Below the pieces are notes generated by a model. That model was not told the DNA's origin. It made no database searches and saw only the letters and a program-made list of their open reading frames with translations. The translations under genes and the position numbers were made by a program. Shown one piece after another: positions 1 to 7,026 of a DNA stretch of 10,707 bases (the first letter of the stretch is position 1; the number at the start of each line of letters is the position of its first letter). This DNA is from Candidatus Gerdarchaeota archaeon (lineage in GTDB: Archaea; Asgardarchaeota; Heimdallarchaeia; JABLTI01): positions 1-10,707 of the forward strand of contig JAEORJ010000129.1 of NCBI GenBank assembly GCA_016840945.1. The letters run 5' to 3'.

Positions 1-47
1 ATAACTTCTACTTTTAAACAATATTCTACAGAAGAGGATACATAAAC

Positions 48-743
48 ATGAAATTATTGATATTCAGTTCATGTAGTAAACGAAAAGTCATCGAATATCC
101 ACATCAACCATCATGTGACGATTTGACTTCTAAAGAAAGAAGAGAGGATTTTATTATTAAATTGTCAGTGAATCGTCCAGCACATCAAATGTATTTAGGA
201 GCTTTGAACTTAAGCATAAAATCAGCAATCAAAGTTTTAAGACGATTTTTTGATGTCAGTCATTATATTGTTTCAGCAGGTTTTGGTATTATTGAGGAAA
301 CTGTGGAAATTCCACCTTATGATTGTACATTTTCAACTATGTCTAAAGAAGATATAGAAAAACGAGCTGAACTTCTAACTATACCAAATGACTACCATGA
401 AATAATTGAGAAAGAAAAACCTGATTGTATTTATTTAGCTTTAGGAAAGAAATATTTAGATGCTATAGGTAGTTGGGATAAAGATTTACCTTGTAAAACA
501 ATTGCTTTTGATGATTCAGATAACAATTTGGTTATTACTTTACCTGCTGATCATATTGCTGTTCAAGAAGCATCATTTGGTGGCGGATTACCAATACATG
601 GAGTTGTTGGTTATAAAGGGGATTTGTTATTATTAACAACTAATTACTTAGTGAATAGTGATAAGCCAGATATAGCACTAAAGGAATTACTTGATAATCC
701 CAATGATTTTAAATATGTAATAAATAGTTTAAGGAATTATTAA
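48..743 (+). CDS. DUF6884/YaaA-like protein of unknown function
   Basis: This 231-residue protein appears complete and cytosolic, with no signal peptide or membrane helix. It starts at ATG 48 behind a GAGGAT ribosome site at 34-39. Three conserved blocks match the DUF6884 family pattern and resemble YaaA-type proteins. They are SCSKRK at residues 8-13, directly after the first beta strand; AHQMYLG at 45-51, followed by a helix; and SAGFGIIEE...IPPYDCTF at 76-95. The cysteine-serine-lysine block and the PYD block are the usual invariant parts. A His-Gly-rich segment near 176-190 (FGGGLPIHGVVGYKG) is also present. The family has no firm biochemical role; YaaA itself is linked to peroxide stress and DNA binding, and some relatives sit near nucleic-acid modification genes. 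Here it stands alone and converges on the M1 gene, so the neighbourhood gives no clue. I am sure of the gene, fairly sure of the family, and unsure of the function. Confidence 0.85.
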   Translation: MKLLIFSSCSKRKVIEYPHQPSCDDLTSKERREDFIIKLSVNRPAHQMYLGALNLSIKSAIKVLRRFFDVSHYIVSAGFGIIEETVEIPPYDCTFSTMSKEDIEKRAELLTIPNDYHEIIEKEKPDCIYLALGKKYLDAIGSWDKDLPCKTIAFDDSDNNLVITLPADHIAVQEASFGGGLPIHGVVGYKGDLLLLTTNYLVNSDKPDIALKELLDNPNDFKYVINSLRNY

Positions 744-751
744 AAAAAAGT

Positions 752-776
752 AAGGAATGGTTAATTCCTTTTATTT
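752..776. terminator. bidirectional hairpin terminator between converging genes
   Basis: AAGGAAT at 752-758 pairs perfectly with ATTCCTT at 764-770 around a five-base loop. On + it is followed by TTTTATTT. On - it is followed by eight T (complement of the A-run 742-749). It sits between the stop of the DUF6884-like gene (741-743) and overlaps the stop of the M1 gene (771-773), so it can end both transcripts. A further AAGGAAT copy at 731-737, in the last codons of the upstream gene, could pair with the same 3' arm. Confidence 0.65.
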
Positions 777-3380
777 ATCATTTTTCTTAATCATATTTTC
801 CAATTTTTCAAGCCGTTCTTTTAGCTCGCGATTATCTTTTTGAACTTCTTCAACTGATTTTTGTACCGATTTTATTTCAGTTTCATCTTTCTTTTTATTT
901 AATGTGCGAATTGCTACTTTTGCAGCTCGTTTATAATGAGTTAAACAGGTTGATTGTTCAACCTGTTGCAAAGGTGCAATTAATGAAGCATCTCCATACT
1001 CTTGTATTGCAGTTATGGCTGAATAAACAACTCGTCTTGACCCATCATTAAGAAGGATTTTTTCCAATAATTGTTTGATTTCAGGTTTTTCTTTTTTGAA
1101 TTTCTTACCTAATTTACCTAGTAACCTTACAGCTTCACGTCTAATTGGGTCAGCTACACCAACATTAGTATAGGTAAGAACTATTTCAAAAGCTTCATTT
1201 TTTTCCAATGATGCTAATCCATTAATGAAACCTCTTGTAACAACATTTGTCCAACTTTTATCTGATTTTGGTAAGTTGTTTTTCAAAACTTCCAATGCAC
1301 TATCTAGTTTAACTTTACCAATTGAAGCAGCAGCATTAGAGACTACCCAATACGATTCTTTATCATCCAACATTTTAGTTAATGCATCATGAGCTCTTTG
1401 ATTTTGATAGAAATTACCAAAAGCAGTAGCAATAGCACTTCTAGCTTTATTATTCTCTACTTTAACAGCGGTAATTAAACCATCTAAGGCTAATTCAGTT
1501 TTCAATCCACCTAGAACTTTAGCTATTTCCACTTGTACTCCCCAGAATTTTTCCGTAAGGATTGCTTTATTTAGAGCATGGACAGCTTTCCTAGTTGCTT
1601 TTTTACCTAAAGCTCGAGCAGCTTGAATACGAGAAATAATAGTAGAACCATTTGACAATTGATAGATCCACATCTCTGTATTCTTATCAATTGAAGCATC
1701 CATAAGAACAGTATAATCAGGATCAATTTCAATCATTTCTGGTTTTTCATTGACTTTATAATAGAATGTATGAACCTTTTCATTGACTAAATTTTCAAAA
1801 CGAGTTTTTGAACCATCTTCAAAAGTTAATTGAATTATAAATGGGAATCTAAAAGCTTCTGGTGTATTATCTTGCTCTTGTGTTTGCTCAATCTTTACCA
1901 TTACTTGTTTTGAATCTGAATCATAACTGACTTTAATATTAACCTCGGGATAGCCTGCTTGTATTAGCCATTGATCAAAGAACCAATCTAAATCGTTACC
2001 AGTTATATCCTCAAATGCTCGTTGATAATCAATAGTTTCAACACTGGTATAAGCATGCTTAGTCAAAATATATCCTAATACCTGCCACCAAACGTCTTCA
2101 CCAACGAGATGTTTTAGCATGTAATAACGCCAAGCTGCACCAGGATAGAGATGGGCATCAAAAACATCAAACCCCCATTCCCATTTTCGTTGAACTATCG
2201 GTCTTCTATAACTATTTTTATCTTCTCTGAAATAGGATTCTTGCTTACCTAATTGATCATAGAGATATTCATCAATTCCCAAATCATGTTTTTTCCATTC
2301 ATTTTGTAATTGAGTAGCTCCACCTTCATTTATCCAACCATGAGTCCAAGACTTACAAGTAATTAAATCACCAATCCATTGATGGACTAATTCGTGAGCT
2401 ACTAATTCTTCACCAGTGTAATCTTTATGCGTTTTTTCATCATGAAAAATAGTATCAGTTAAAGTAGCAACACTAACGTTCTCCATTCCACCCATTACAA
2501 AATTACTAATCATTACTTGACCGTATTTATCCCAAGCAAATTTCACACCGAATTTTTCCTCGTAAAATTTGATCATTTCAGGTGTTTTTTGCAAACAACG
2601 ATAAACTGTATCTTTATCCCATTTTTTCTCTGCATAATATATAACATCAAGTTTACCAAATTTTTCATCAAAAACATTAAAATCACCTACTGCTAGAGTG
2701 ATTAAATATGCTGGGATTGGTTTCTCTTGGAACCAATGACAAGTTTCAGTTTTATCTTTATTCTTCTTATGCTCTTGTAATATACCATTTGAAACTGCAT
2801 AATAGCCTTCTGGAACAGTAACTATCATTTCAACGGGGAATTTATGACTTGGATGGTCATAGATAGGTATTAAATATCTTGAATAATTATCCTGAAATTG
2901 TGTCCATAATTGATAACCAACATCAGGAAAATAGTCATTTGGTTTTTCAAAGAAACCACCTGTACAGGGTTGGTGAACCTCATAATCAATGGTCAAGATA
3001 ACACTTGTAGCTTCACAAATAGCTTCTTTCAAATAGATAATCAATGAATGATTGTCACTGTCTAGTTCATATGATAATTCATTTTCATCTTGATCAACTA
3101 TTTTCTTAATATCAATATTTACTGCGTGAAGTTCAATTTTTGTTAAAGCACTTATTTTCGATGTTAAAGTCATCTCATTAGATGCCTTAATGATGGTTTT
3201 TTCTAAATCTACAATCCAATTCATTGCTAGATGTTCAATCAAATAAGGTCGTGGTGGTTGCCATTGATCTACTGCTTCGGGAAAAGTAAAATCCTCTCTT
3301 TCAGCAATCAAATAGAGGTTTTCAGCTTCCTTAAAATTACCACGTTGCAACAATTCCAAATATTCCTGAAAATTCGTCAT
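771..3380 (-). CDS. M1-family zinc aminopeptidase with C-terminal HEAT repeats and coiled coil
   Basis: This is an 869-residue cytosolic metallopeptidase that would remove N-terminal residues from peptides. The exopeptidase motif GGMEN lies at 297-301, the same variant as in leukotriene A4 hydrolase. The zinc site is HELVH at 329-333 with Glu352 in NEGGAT, giving exact HExxH-x18-E spacing. Tyr412 in LYPGAAW is the expected transition-state tyrosine. Residues 1-200 are the N-terminal beta-rich domain and about 200-475 the catalytic domain; a beta domain follows to about 565. From about 575 to 830 short paired helices repeat (for example ISRIQAARALGKKATRKAV and IRREAVRLLGKLG), which I read as HEAT repeats. 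Residues about 832-866 form a charged heptad coiled coil. No signal peptide or membrane helix is seen. The ATG at 3380 follows AGAAGGA about 10 bases upstream. It is divergent from an M20 peptidase, which suggests a shared role in peptide turnover. All catalytic residues are intact. Substrate preference cannot be read from the sequence. Confidence 0.93.
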   Translation of the reverse strand: MTNFQEYLELLQRGNFKEAENLYLIAEREDFTFPEAVDQWQPPRPYLIEHLAMNWIVDLEKTIIKASNEMTLTSKISALTKIELHAVNIDIKKIVDQDENELSYELDSDNHSLIIYLKEAICEATSVILTIDYEVHQPCTGGFFEKPNDYFPDVGYQLWTQFQDNYSRYLIPIYDHPSHKFPVEMIVTVPEGYYAVSNGILQEHKKNKDKTETCHWFQEKPIPAYLITLAVGDFNVFDEKFGKLDVIYYAEKKWDKDTVYRCLQKTPEMIKFYEEKFGVKFAWDKYGQVMISNFVMGGMENVSVATLTDTIFHDEKTHKDYTGEELVAHELVHQWIGDLITCKSWTHGWINEGGATQLQNEWKKHDLGIDEYLYDQLGKQESYFREDKNSYRRPIVQRKWEWGFDVFDAHLYPGAAWRYYMLKHLVGEDVWWQVLGYILTKHAYTSVETIDYQRAFEDITGNDLDWFFDQWLIQAGYPEVNIKVSYDSDSKQVMVKIEQTQEQDNTPEAFRFPFIIQLTFEDGSKTRFENLVNEKVHTFYYKVNEKPEMIEIDPDYTVLMDASIDKNTEMWIYQLSNGSTIISRIQAARALGKKATRKAVHALNKAILTEKFWGVQVEIAKVLGGLKTELALDGLITAVKVENNKARSAIATAFGNFYQNQRAHDALTKMLDDKESYWVVSNAAASIGKVKLDSALEVLKNNLPKSDKSWTNVVTRGFINGLASLEKNEAFEIVLTYTNVGVADPIRREAVRLLGKLGKKFKKEKPEIKQLLEKILLNDGSRRVVYSAITAIQEYGDASLIAPLQQVEQSTCLTHYKRAAKVAIRTLNKKKDETEIKSVQKSVEEVQKDNRELKERLEKLENMIKKNDK

Positions 3381-3432
3381 AATTATTAATCCTTCTAATT
3401 GTCCATCTTCAAAATAGTTCCATTGTTTTAAA

Positions 3433-3473
3433 ATTATTTAGTATAGATTGTAAAGAAAAGATATACTGAAAAT
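3433..3473. promoter_or_regulatory. divergent TATA-like elements between the M1 and M20 genes
   Basis: AGTATA at 3440-3445 and TATACT at 3462-3467 form an inverted repeat, so each arm reads TATACT toward its own gene. The - strand copy continues as TATACTAAATAAT and lies about 60 bases before the M1 start. The + copy is preceded by the purine-rich AGAAAAG, a BRE-like stretch, and lies about 62 bases before the M20 start. With the usual archaeal distance of about 25 bases from TATA to transcript start, both transcripts would have leaders of 30-40 bases that contain their ribosome sites. The AT richness makes this tentative. Confidence 0.35.
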
Positions 3474-3477
3474 TAAT

Positions 3478-3493
3478 TAAGGTATAAACCTTA
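3478..3493. promoter_or_regulatory. 16-base palindrome, candidate operator before the M20 gene
   Basis: TAAGGT and ACCTTA are perfect inverted six-base arms around ATAA. The site sits about where the M20 transcript would start if the TATA element at 3462 is used, a typical position for an archaeal repressor. Alternatively its centre (GGTATAAACC) could itself be the TATA box, with a start near 3511. Function is inferred only from symmetry and position. Confidence 0.35.
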
Positions 3494-3515
3494 GATTCCA
3501 ACAAAAAAAACAATT

Positions 3516-3520
3516 GGTGG
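3516..3520 (+). promoter_or_regulatory. ribosome binding site fixing the TTG start of the M20 gene
   Basis: GGTGG lies six bases before TTG 3527. The reading frame is closed by TAA at 3485, and no ATG or GTG occurs in frame between that stop and 3527, so the TTG start is well supported. Confidence 0.6.
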
Positions 3521-3526
3521 TTTTAC

Positions 3527-4876
3527 TTGTCAATAGAAAAAGTCTATGAAATAATAGAAAAGCGTAAAGATTTGGCTATAAAAGATTTAGCTGAGTTCAT
3601 CGCTATCCCTTCTGTATCTGCTAAAGAAGAATATCTTGATGAAGCAGGAGAATTTGCAGCTAAGTTGCTAAAAGAATATGGCTATAAAGTTAATAAATTT
3701 GAGACTGGTGGAGGGCCTGTTATCACTGGTCTTATTGATGTTGGTGCTAAACGAACATTGATGTTCTATGACCACGCAGATGTTCAGCCAGCTGAACCAT
3801 TTGATCTTTGGGAATCAGATCCTTTCCAATTAGACATTCGTGATGGTAAGATGTATGGACGAGGTGTTGCTGACAACAAAGATGAAATAATTGGTAGAAT
3901 TCATGCCGTAAAAGCTTGGCAAGAAGCAGGCTTGAAATTACCATGTAATATCAAATTCGTTATCGAAACAGAAGAAGAAAGTAGTAGTAAAAATCTAACA
4001 AAATATGTAGAGCAAGATATAGATTTCTTCAAGAATGTTGATGGGTGTATTTGGGAGTTTGGAGGAAGCAATAGAGAAGGATTACAAGAATTCATCTTAG
4101 GTGTAAAAGGAATACTTTATGTTCAATTATCAGTAAAACAAATGAATATTGATTCTCATTCTGCTAGTGCAACACATTTACCAAATGCTGGTGAAAGATT
4201 ATTACAAGCAGTGAATCTTTTGAAAGATAAAGATGGAAAGATATTGGTCCCAGAATTCTATGATGATATTGTAGAAATCTCAGACGAAGAGCGAGAAGTC
4301 ATTAAGAAATATAATTTCTACCCAGAAGAAGTAAAAGAGCATTTTGGAATTAATCATTTTAGATATGGTTTATCTGATGATGAAGCTAAATTTGCATATT
4401 TCACAGTCCCAACTTGTAATTTATGTGGTTTTACAGCAGGTTGGCAAGGGAAAGGAGGTAAAACTGTTATCCCTAAAGAAGCATCTTGTAAAATTGATTT
4501 TAGATTAGTTAAAAACCAAGACCCAAATAAAATACTTGCTAATCTTCGAAAGTACCTTGATGACCATGGTTTCACTGATGTAAAAGTAGATTGGTCAAAT
4601 GGTTATCCACCTTCTAAAACATCAGTTAGCGAACCATTTGTCAAAGTTTGCGTAAATGCAAATAAGCGGGTTTATAATCATGAACCTTCCATCCAATCAA
4701 CATCTGGTGGATCAGGTCCAATGTATCTCTTTGGTGATCATATGCCAATAGTATCACTTGGATCTGGTAATGCTGATAGTAATTCTCATGCCCCAAATGA
4801 AAATATTAATGTTGATGATTTTATTGATGGTATGAAAATGATTGTTACAGTTCTTGATGAATTTACTAAATGGTAA
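3527..4876 (+). CDS. M20-family metallopeptidase (dipeptidase/aminoacylase type)
   Basis: This 449-residue cytosolic enzyme should use two metal ions to hydrolyse small peptides or acylated amino acids. The first metal site is His83 with Asp85 as the supporting acid, in the HADVQPAEPFDLWESDPF block typical of M20 dipeptidases. Bridging Asp116 lies in GRGVADNK. The Glu150-Glu151 pair (ETEEESSS) supplies the general base and a metal ligand, Glu177 (IWEFGG) is the likely next ligand, and His421 in the SHAPNE motif completes the site. The inserted dimerisation domain runs roughly from 190 to 325 and contains His211 in DSHSASA, the residue that reaches into the partner's active site in carnosine-dipeptidase relatives. 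Small departures from consensus are SSS where EExGS is usual and Asp119 where DxKG has Gly. The start is TTG. The gene is divergent from the M1 aminopeptidase, which could supply its substrates. The family is secure, but the exact substrate (dipeptide, N-acyl amino acid or other) is not. Confidence 0.93.
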   Translation: MSIEKVYEIIEKRKDLAIKDLAEFIAIPSVSAKEEYLDEAGEFAAKLLKEYGYKVNKFETGGGPVITGLIDVGAKRTLMFYDHADVQPAEPFDLWESDPFQLDIRDGKMYGRGVADNKDEIIGRIHAVKAWQEAGLKLPCNIKFVIETEEESSSKNLTKYVEQDIDFFKNVDGCIWEFGGSNREGLQEFILGVKGILYVQLSVKQMNIDSHSASATHLPNAGERLLQAVNLLKDKDGKILVPEFYDDIVEISDEEREVIKKYNFYPEEVKEHFGINHFRYGLSDDEAKFAYFTVPTCNLCGFTAGWQGKGGKTVIPKEASCKIDFRLVKNQDPNKILANLRKYLDDHGFTDVKVDWSNGYPPSKTSVSEPFVKVCVNANKRVYNHEPSIQSTSGGSGPMYLFGDHMPIVSLGSGNADSNSHAPNENINVDDFIDGMKMIVTVLDEFTKW

Positions 4877-4907
4877 TTTATCAAATACTATCAATCATTT
4901 TTACCTC

Positions 4908-4920
4908 TTATTTTTTTATT
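4908..4920 (+). terminator. T-tract terminator after the M20 gene
   Basis: TTATTTTTTTATT, with a seven-T core at 4911-4917, lies about 35 bases after the M20 stop and has no hairpin. A five-T run at 4898-4902 precedes it. Such T-rich tracts are enough for intrinsic termination in archaea. Confidence 0.45.
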
Positions 4921-4976
4921 CAAGATCAATTGGTTTATTTATTTTATAACTAATTTTTAGTGAAAAAAATTAATTG

Positions 4977-4997
4977 AAATTATTATTATAATAATTT
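4977..4997. repeat. perfect all-AT inverted repeat upstream of the surface-protein operon
   Basis: AAATTATTA at 4977-4985 and TAATAATTT at 4989-4997 are perfect nine-base arms around TTA. The repeat ends just before a TATA-like element, so it could be a regulator site or an easily melted stretch. All-AT repeats of this size also arise by chance in such DNA. Confidence 0.4.
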
Positions 4998-5010
4998 GCG
5001 ATAAAAATAA
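4998..5010 (+). promoter_or_regulatory. putative TATA promoter of the three-gene operon
   Basis: GCGATAAAAATAA combines a short GC-containing stretch, BRE-like in position, with an archaeal TATA-like core at 5001-5010. A start about 25 bases downstream (near 5032) would leave a leader holding the GGAAAAGGTG ribosome site. A second candidate, TATAAAAC at 5026-5033, would place the start too close to the coding region for that site to be transcribed. Confidence 0.35.
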
Positions 5011-5045
5011 GAAAATTCAAATAGCTATAAAACTAATTTATTAGC

Positions 5046-5055
5046 GGAAAAGGTG
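5046..5055 (+). promoter_or_regulatory. ribosome binding site that decides the first operon start
   Basis: GGAAAAGGTG is the only good ribosome site here. It overlaps the most upstream possible start, GTG 5053, so that codon is unlikely to be used. ATG 5059 (three bases downstream) or GTG 5062 (six bases downstream, closer to the spacing at the neighbouring genes) is more likely. The choice changes only the first three residues. Confidence 0.5.
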
Positions 5056-5058
5056 TTA

Positions 5059-6033
5059 ATGGTGAGTAAGAAAAATCATTTACTACTAGCGTTTTTTAGT
5101 GTTATTTTAATCATAAGTGTTAATACCACCTCTATTCTTTCATATGAATATGATTTTGATGTAGGGAAACAATATCCTTTTACTACCAAGAATTATTTTT
5201 ATGGCGAGGAATCGATACCAGATGAAGAAAAATATATTATTGAGGAAGATTCCATTGAAATGCAACTCAATTTTAATATAACAAGTATGGATATTGAAAA
5301 CAAATTAATGGATTTTACTTATTACAGCCCTGATGGTCACTTAAATCTTTGGGATAATTATTATTTTGATATGAGTTTTTATGAATTTCTTTTTGAAAGT
5401 ACAAACGATTTCTTCTATATTAATTTTGATTGGGATAGTGAAGCTGAAGTAATACGTTTAATTGGATTTGATATAGCTCTTTGGTATACCCCATTGTTTT
5501 TTGTTGAACCAAACTGGGAATTATTTAATAATGGATTATTGAATGTGTTTAATGGTTCGAGTATAGTTGACAGTCTAGATACTCCTACAGAATATGTTGT
5601 TATTCCATTTGAATATTTTTTAGCTATTATGAATTCATATTCAATTAATAACAAAAATTCACTTAGCAATGCCATTAACCAATTTACAGATACAAATACT
5701 GAGATAGTACTACATTTTGACTTATCCAAGGTTATTTATGACCGGTATTATGATGGTGAATCAATGGGATATAAATATCAATTATTTGATGTGTATAAAA
5801 TTGATTTGCAAATAAGTTATTCAGACGGAGGATTGTTAAAGAAGTTCTTATATCGAGGAGAAGCATCTTATGAATTAGAAGGCGTATTTTTTAAAGAAAT
5901 TTATGAATATTCATTAACAAGTGAAAGTCAACTTGCTATGGGAGTACCAACCTTTATTATTTTACCTGCATTGATTGTTTCAGTTTTTATTATAAAATTT
6001 TCAATGAATAGCAAAAGAAAAGAGGAGAAATAA
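5059..6033 (+). CDS. exported, C-terminally anchored protein (first tandem paralogue), unknown function
   Basis: About 324 residues; numbering here counts from the GTG at 5053. A hydrophobic signal segment lies at about 8-26. It is followed by an aromatic, acidic, beta-rich ectodomain at about 30-294, a membrane helix at about 296-316, and the basic tail KRKEEK. The topology is a surface protein held by its C-terminus, with a large outer domain and almost no cytosolic part. N-glycosylation sequons NIT and NGS fit an archaeal surface location. The core at about 186-230 aligns with the next gene: shared FxYFLxxxNS, then NSL, QF, and FDLSxVIY, and further on a DGxL motif. The two genes are therefore diverged tandem duplicates. 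No enzyme motif, CxxC or known fold is recognised. The stop is three bases before the next start, so the genes are co-transcribed. The gene is secure; its function is unknown. Confidence 0.85.
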   Translation: MVSKKNHLLLAFFSVILIISVNTTSILSYEYDFDVGKQYPFTTKNYFYGEESIPDEEKYIIEEDSIEMQLNFNITSMDIENKLMDFTYYSPDGHLNLWDNYYFDMSFYEFLFESTNDFFYINFDWDSEAEVIRLIGFDIALWYTPLFFVEPNWELFNNGLLNVFNGSSIVDSLDTPTEYVVIPFEYFLAIMNSYSINNKNSLSNAINQFTDTNTEIVLHFDLSKVIYDRYYDGESMGYKYQLFDVYKIDLQISYSDGGLLKKFLYRGEASYELEGVFFKEIYEYSLTSESQLAMGVPTFIILPALIVSVFIIKFSMNSKRKEEK

Positions 6034-6036
6034 ATA

Positions 6037-7005
6037 ATGAATGTTAAAAAACAACATTTAATGGGCATCGTTTTAATATCTATAGTATTAATAGTTTCTA
6101 ATCTCAGTAATACAAATTCTGTGAGTGCTTTTGTATCAGCTGGAAATAATTTCCATTATATCAGTGATGAAAGTATTTTATGGGAAGTTGAATATTTAGA
6201 TGGAGAATCGGGGTATACAGAAAGTTATTCTGTAGAAATGACTGAAGATATTCATATAATAGAAGTTAATAGTTATGATAAAACAATTCTTTATAAGAAG
6301 ACAACGGAATATGGAGAAAATAATTATACAGCACATTATGATTGGGAAACATATGCAATAGATTATTTTGAATTTGATGATCTCTTTTACATATATTATG
6401 TATGGGATTATGTTTCAGAAAAGCCCATTTTAAGATCCTTTGATTTTAACTTCAGAAACATGAGGTTTATCTCTAATAATTGGTCTATCATAAATGCCTA
6501 TTTTGTTGATTTGTTTGATGCCTATTATATTGTAGATACTGTTACCGATCCCGTTCATCTTAATGATTATGAGATTACCTTTGGATATTTTCTTGAAAGC
6601 ATCAATTCATTTAAAATCCAAGGTAGAAATTCGCTTGGGACAGCATTAAGTCAATTTGGTAGTCAGACAACTAAATGGACATTTGAGTTTGATTTATCAG
6701 GAGTTATTTATTATAATGATCATTTTGATGATGAGTTAGGTTATAACATTTATCTACCAATAGATAAATGCATCTATAAATCAATCATCGAATACACTCC
6801 TGATGGAGCGTTAAAACACCGAGAGGATTATTTTGATATAGAAATCGAGTACTTTACTGATAGATATAAAGAAGCAGAATCAGTATATTTCATATATACC
6901 TTGGAAAAATACCCAGCACTATTGGATTTTTATTATTTAGCTGTTTTTCCAAGCATTATTTTCATAGTTTATATTACAAGATTGAGGAGCAAAAAAGTAA
7001 ATTAA
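6037..7005 (+). CDS. exported, C-terminally anchored protein (second tandem paralogue), unknown function
   Basis: This 322-residue protein starts at ATG 6037, three bases after the previous stop; its ribosome site AGAGGAG (6021-6027) lies inside the previous gene. A signal helix spans about 7-22, and a signal-peptidase-like stretch (SVSAFVSAG) ends near 36. The ectodomain at about 37-296 is rich in Tyr, Phe, Asp and Glu. The anchor helix spans about 298-314, followed by a basic RLRSKK tail. Residues about 182-258 match the upstream paralogue block by block (FGYFLESINSF, NSLGTALSQF, FDLSGVIYY, YTPDGALK), whereas the N-terminal third has diverged. This suggests a conserved core with differing partner or ligand surfaces. 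NYT and NWS sequons are present. A single Cys (245) rules out an internal disulfide. I do not recognise the family. Confidence 0.85.
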   Translation: MNVKKQHLMGIVLISIVLIVSNLSNTNSVSAFVSAGNNFHYISDESILWEVEYLDGESGYTESYSVEMTEDIHIIEVNSYDKTILYKKTTEYGENNYTAHYDWETYAIDYFEFDDLFYIYYVWDYVSEKPILRSFDFNFRNMRFISNNWSIINAYFVDLFDAYYIVDTVTDPVHLNDYEITFGYFLESINSFKIQGRNSLGTALSQFGSQTTKWTFEFDLSGVIYYNDHFDDELGYNIYLPIDKCIYKSIIEYTPDGALKHREDYFDIEIEYFTDRYKEAESVYFIYTLEKYPALLDFYYLAVFPSIIFIVYITRLRSKKVN

Positions 7006-7010
7006 TATGT

Positions 7011-7019
7011 AAAGGTGAT
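7011..7019 (+). promoter_or_regulatory. ribosome binding site fixing the TTG start of the zinc-ribbon gene
   Basis: AAAGGTGAT, a strong match to the 16S tail complement, ends seven bases before TTG 7027. An in-frame TAA at 7021 blocks any upstream start, and the zinc ribbon begins only eight codons in, so a later ATG would delete it. Confidence 0.65.
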
Positions 7020-7026
7020 TTAATTT

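Noticed and set aside
1..47. Promoter for the first gene (CTTTTAAAC at 11-19)
   Set aside because: The TATA-like box would put the transcript start on top of the ribosome site, and the upstream sequence is cut by the window edge, so no promoter can be supported.
771..3380. TAF2-like transcription factor (non-catalytic M1 relative with HEAT repeats)
   Set aside because: The zinc ligands, catalytic glutamate and tyrosine are all intact, so an active peptidase is the simpler reading.
3747..4575. Three small - strand open frames (3747-3944, 3901-4095, 4354-4575)
   Set aside because: All lie antisense inside the M20 gene, whose frame carries complete catalytic motifs. They overlap one another and have no ribosome sites or recognisable domains.
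5415..5729. A 104-codon - strand open frame
   Set aside because: It is antisense to the core of the first surface paralogue, which is supported by homology to the next gene. No independent evidence of coding.
7007..7012. ATG followed directly by TAA just upstream of the zinc-ribbon gene
   Set aside because: A start-stop pair was considered as a regulatory mini-frame, but it has no ribosome site and is expected by chance in AT-rich spacer DNA.
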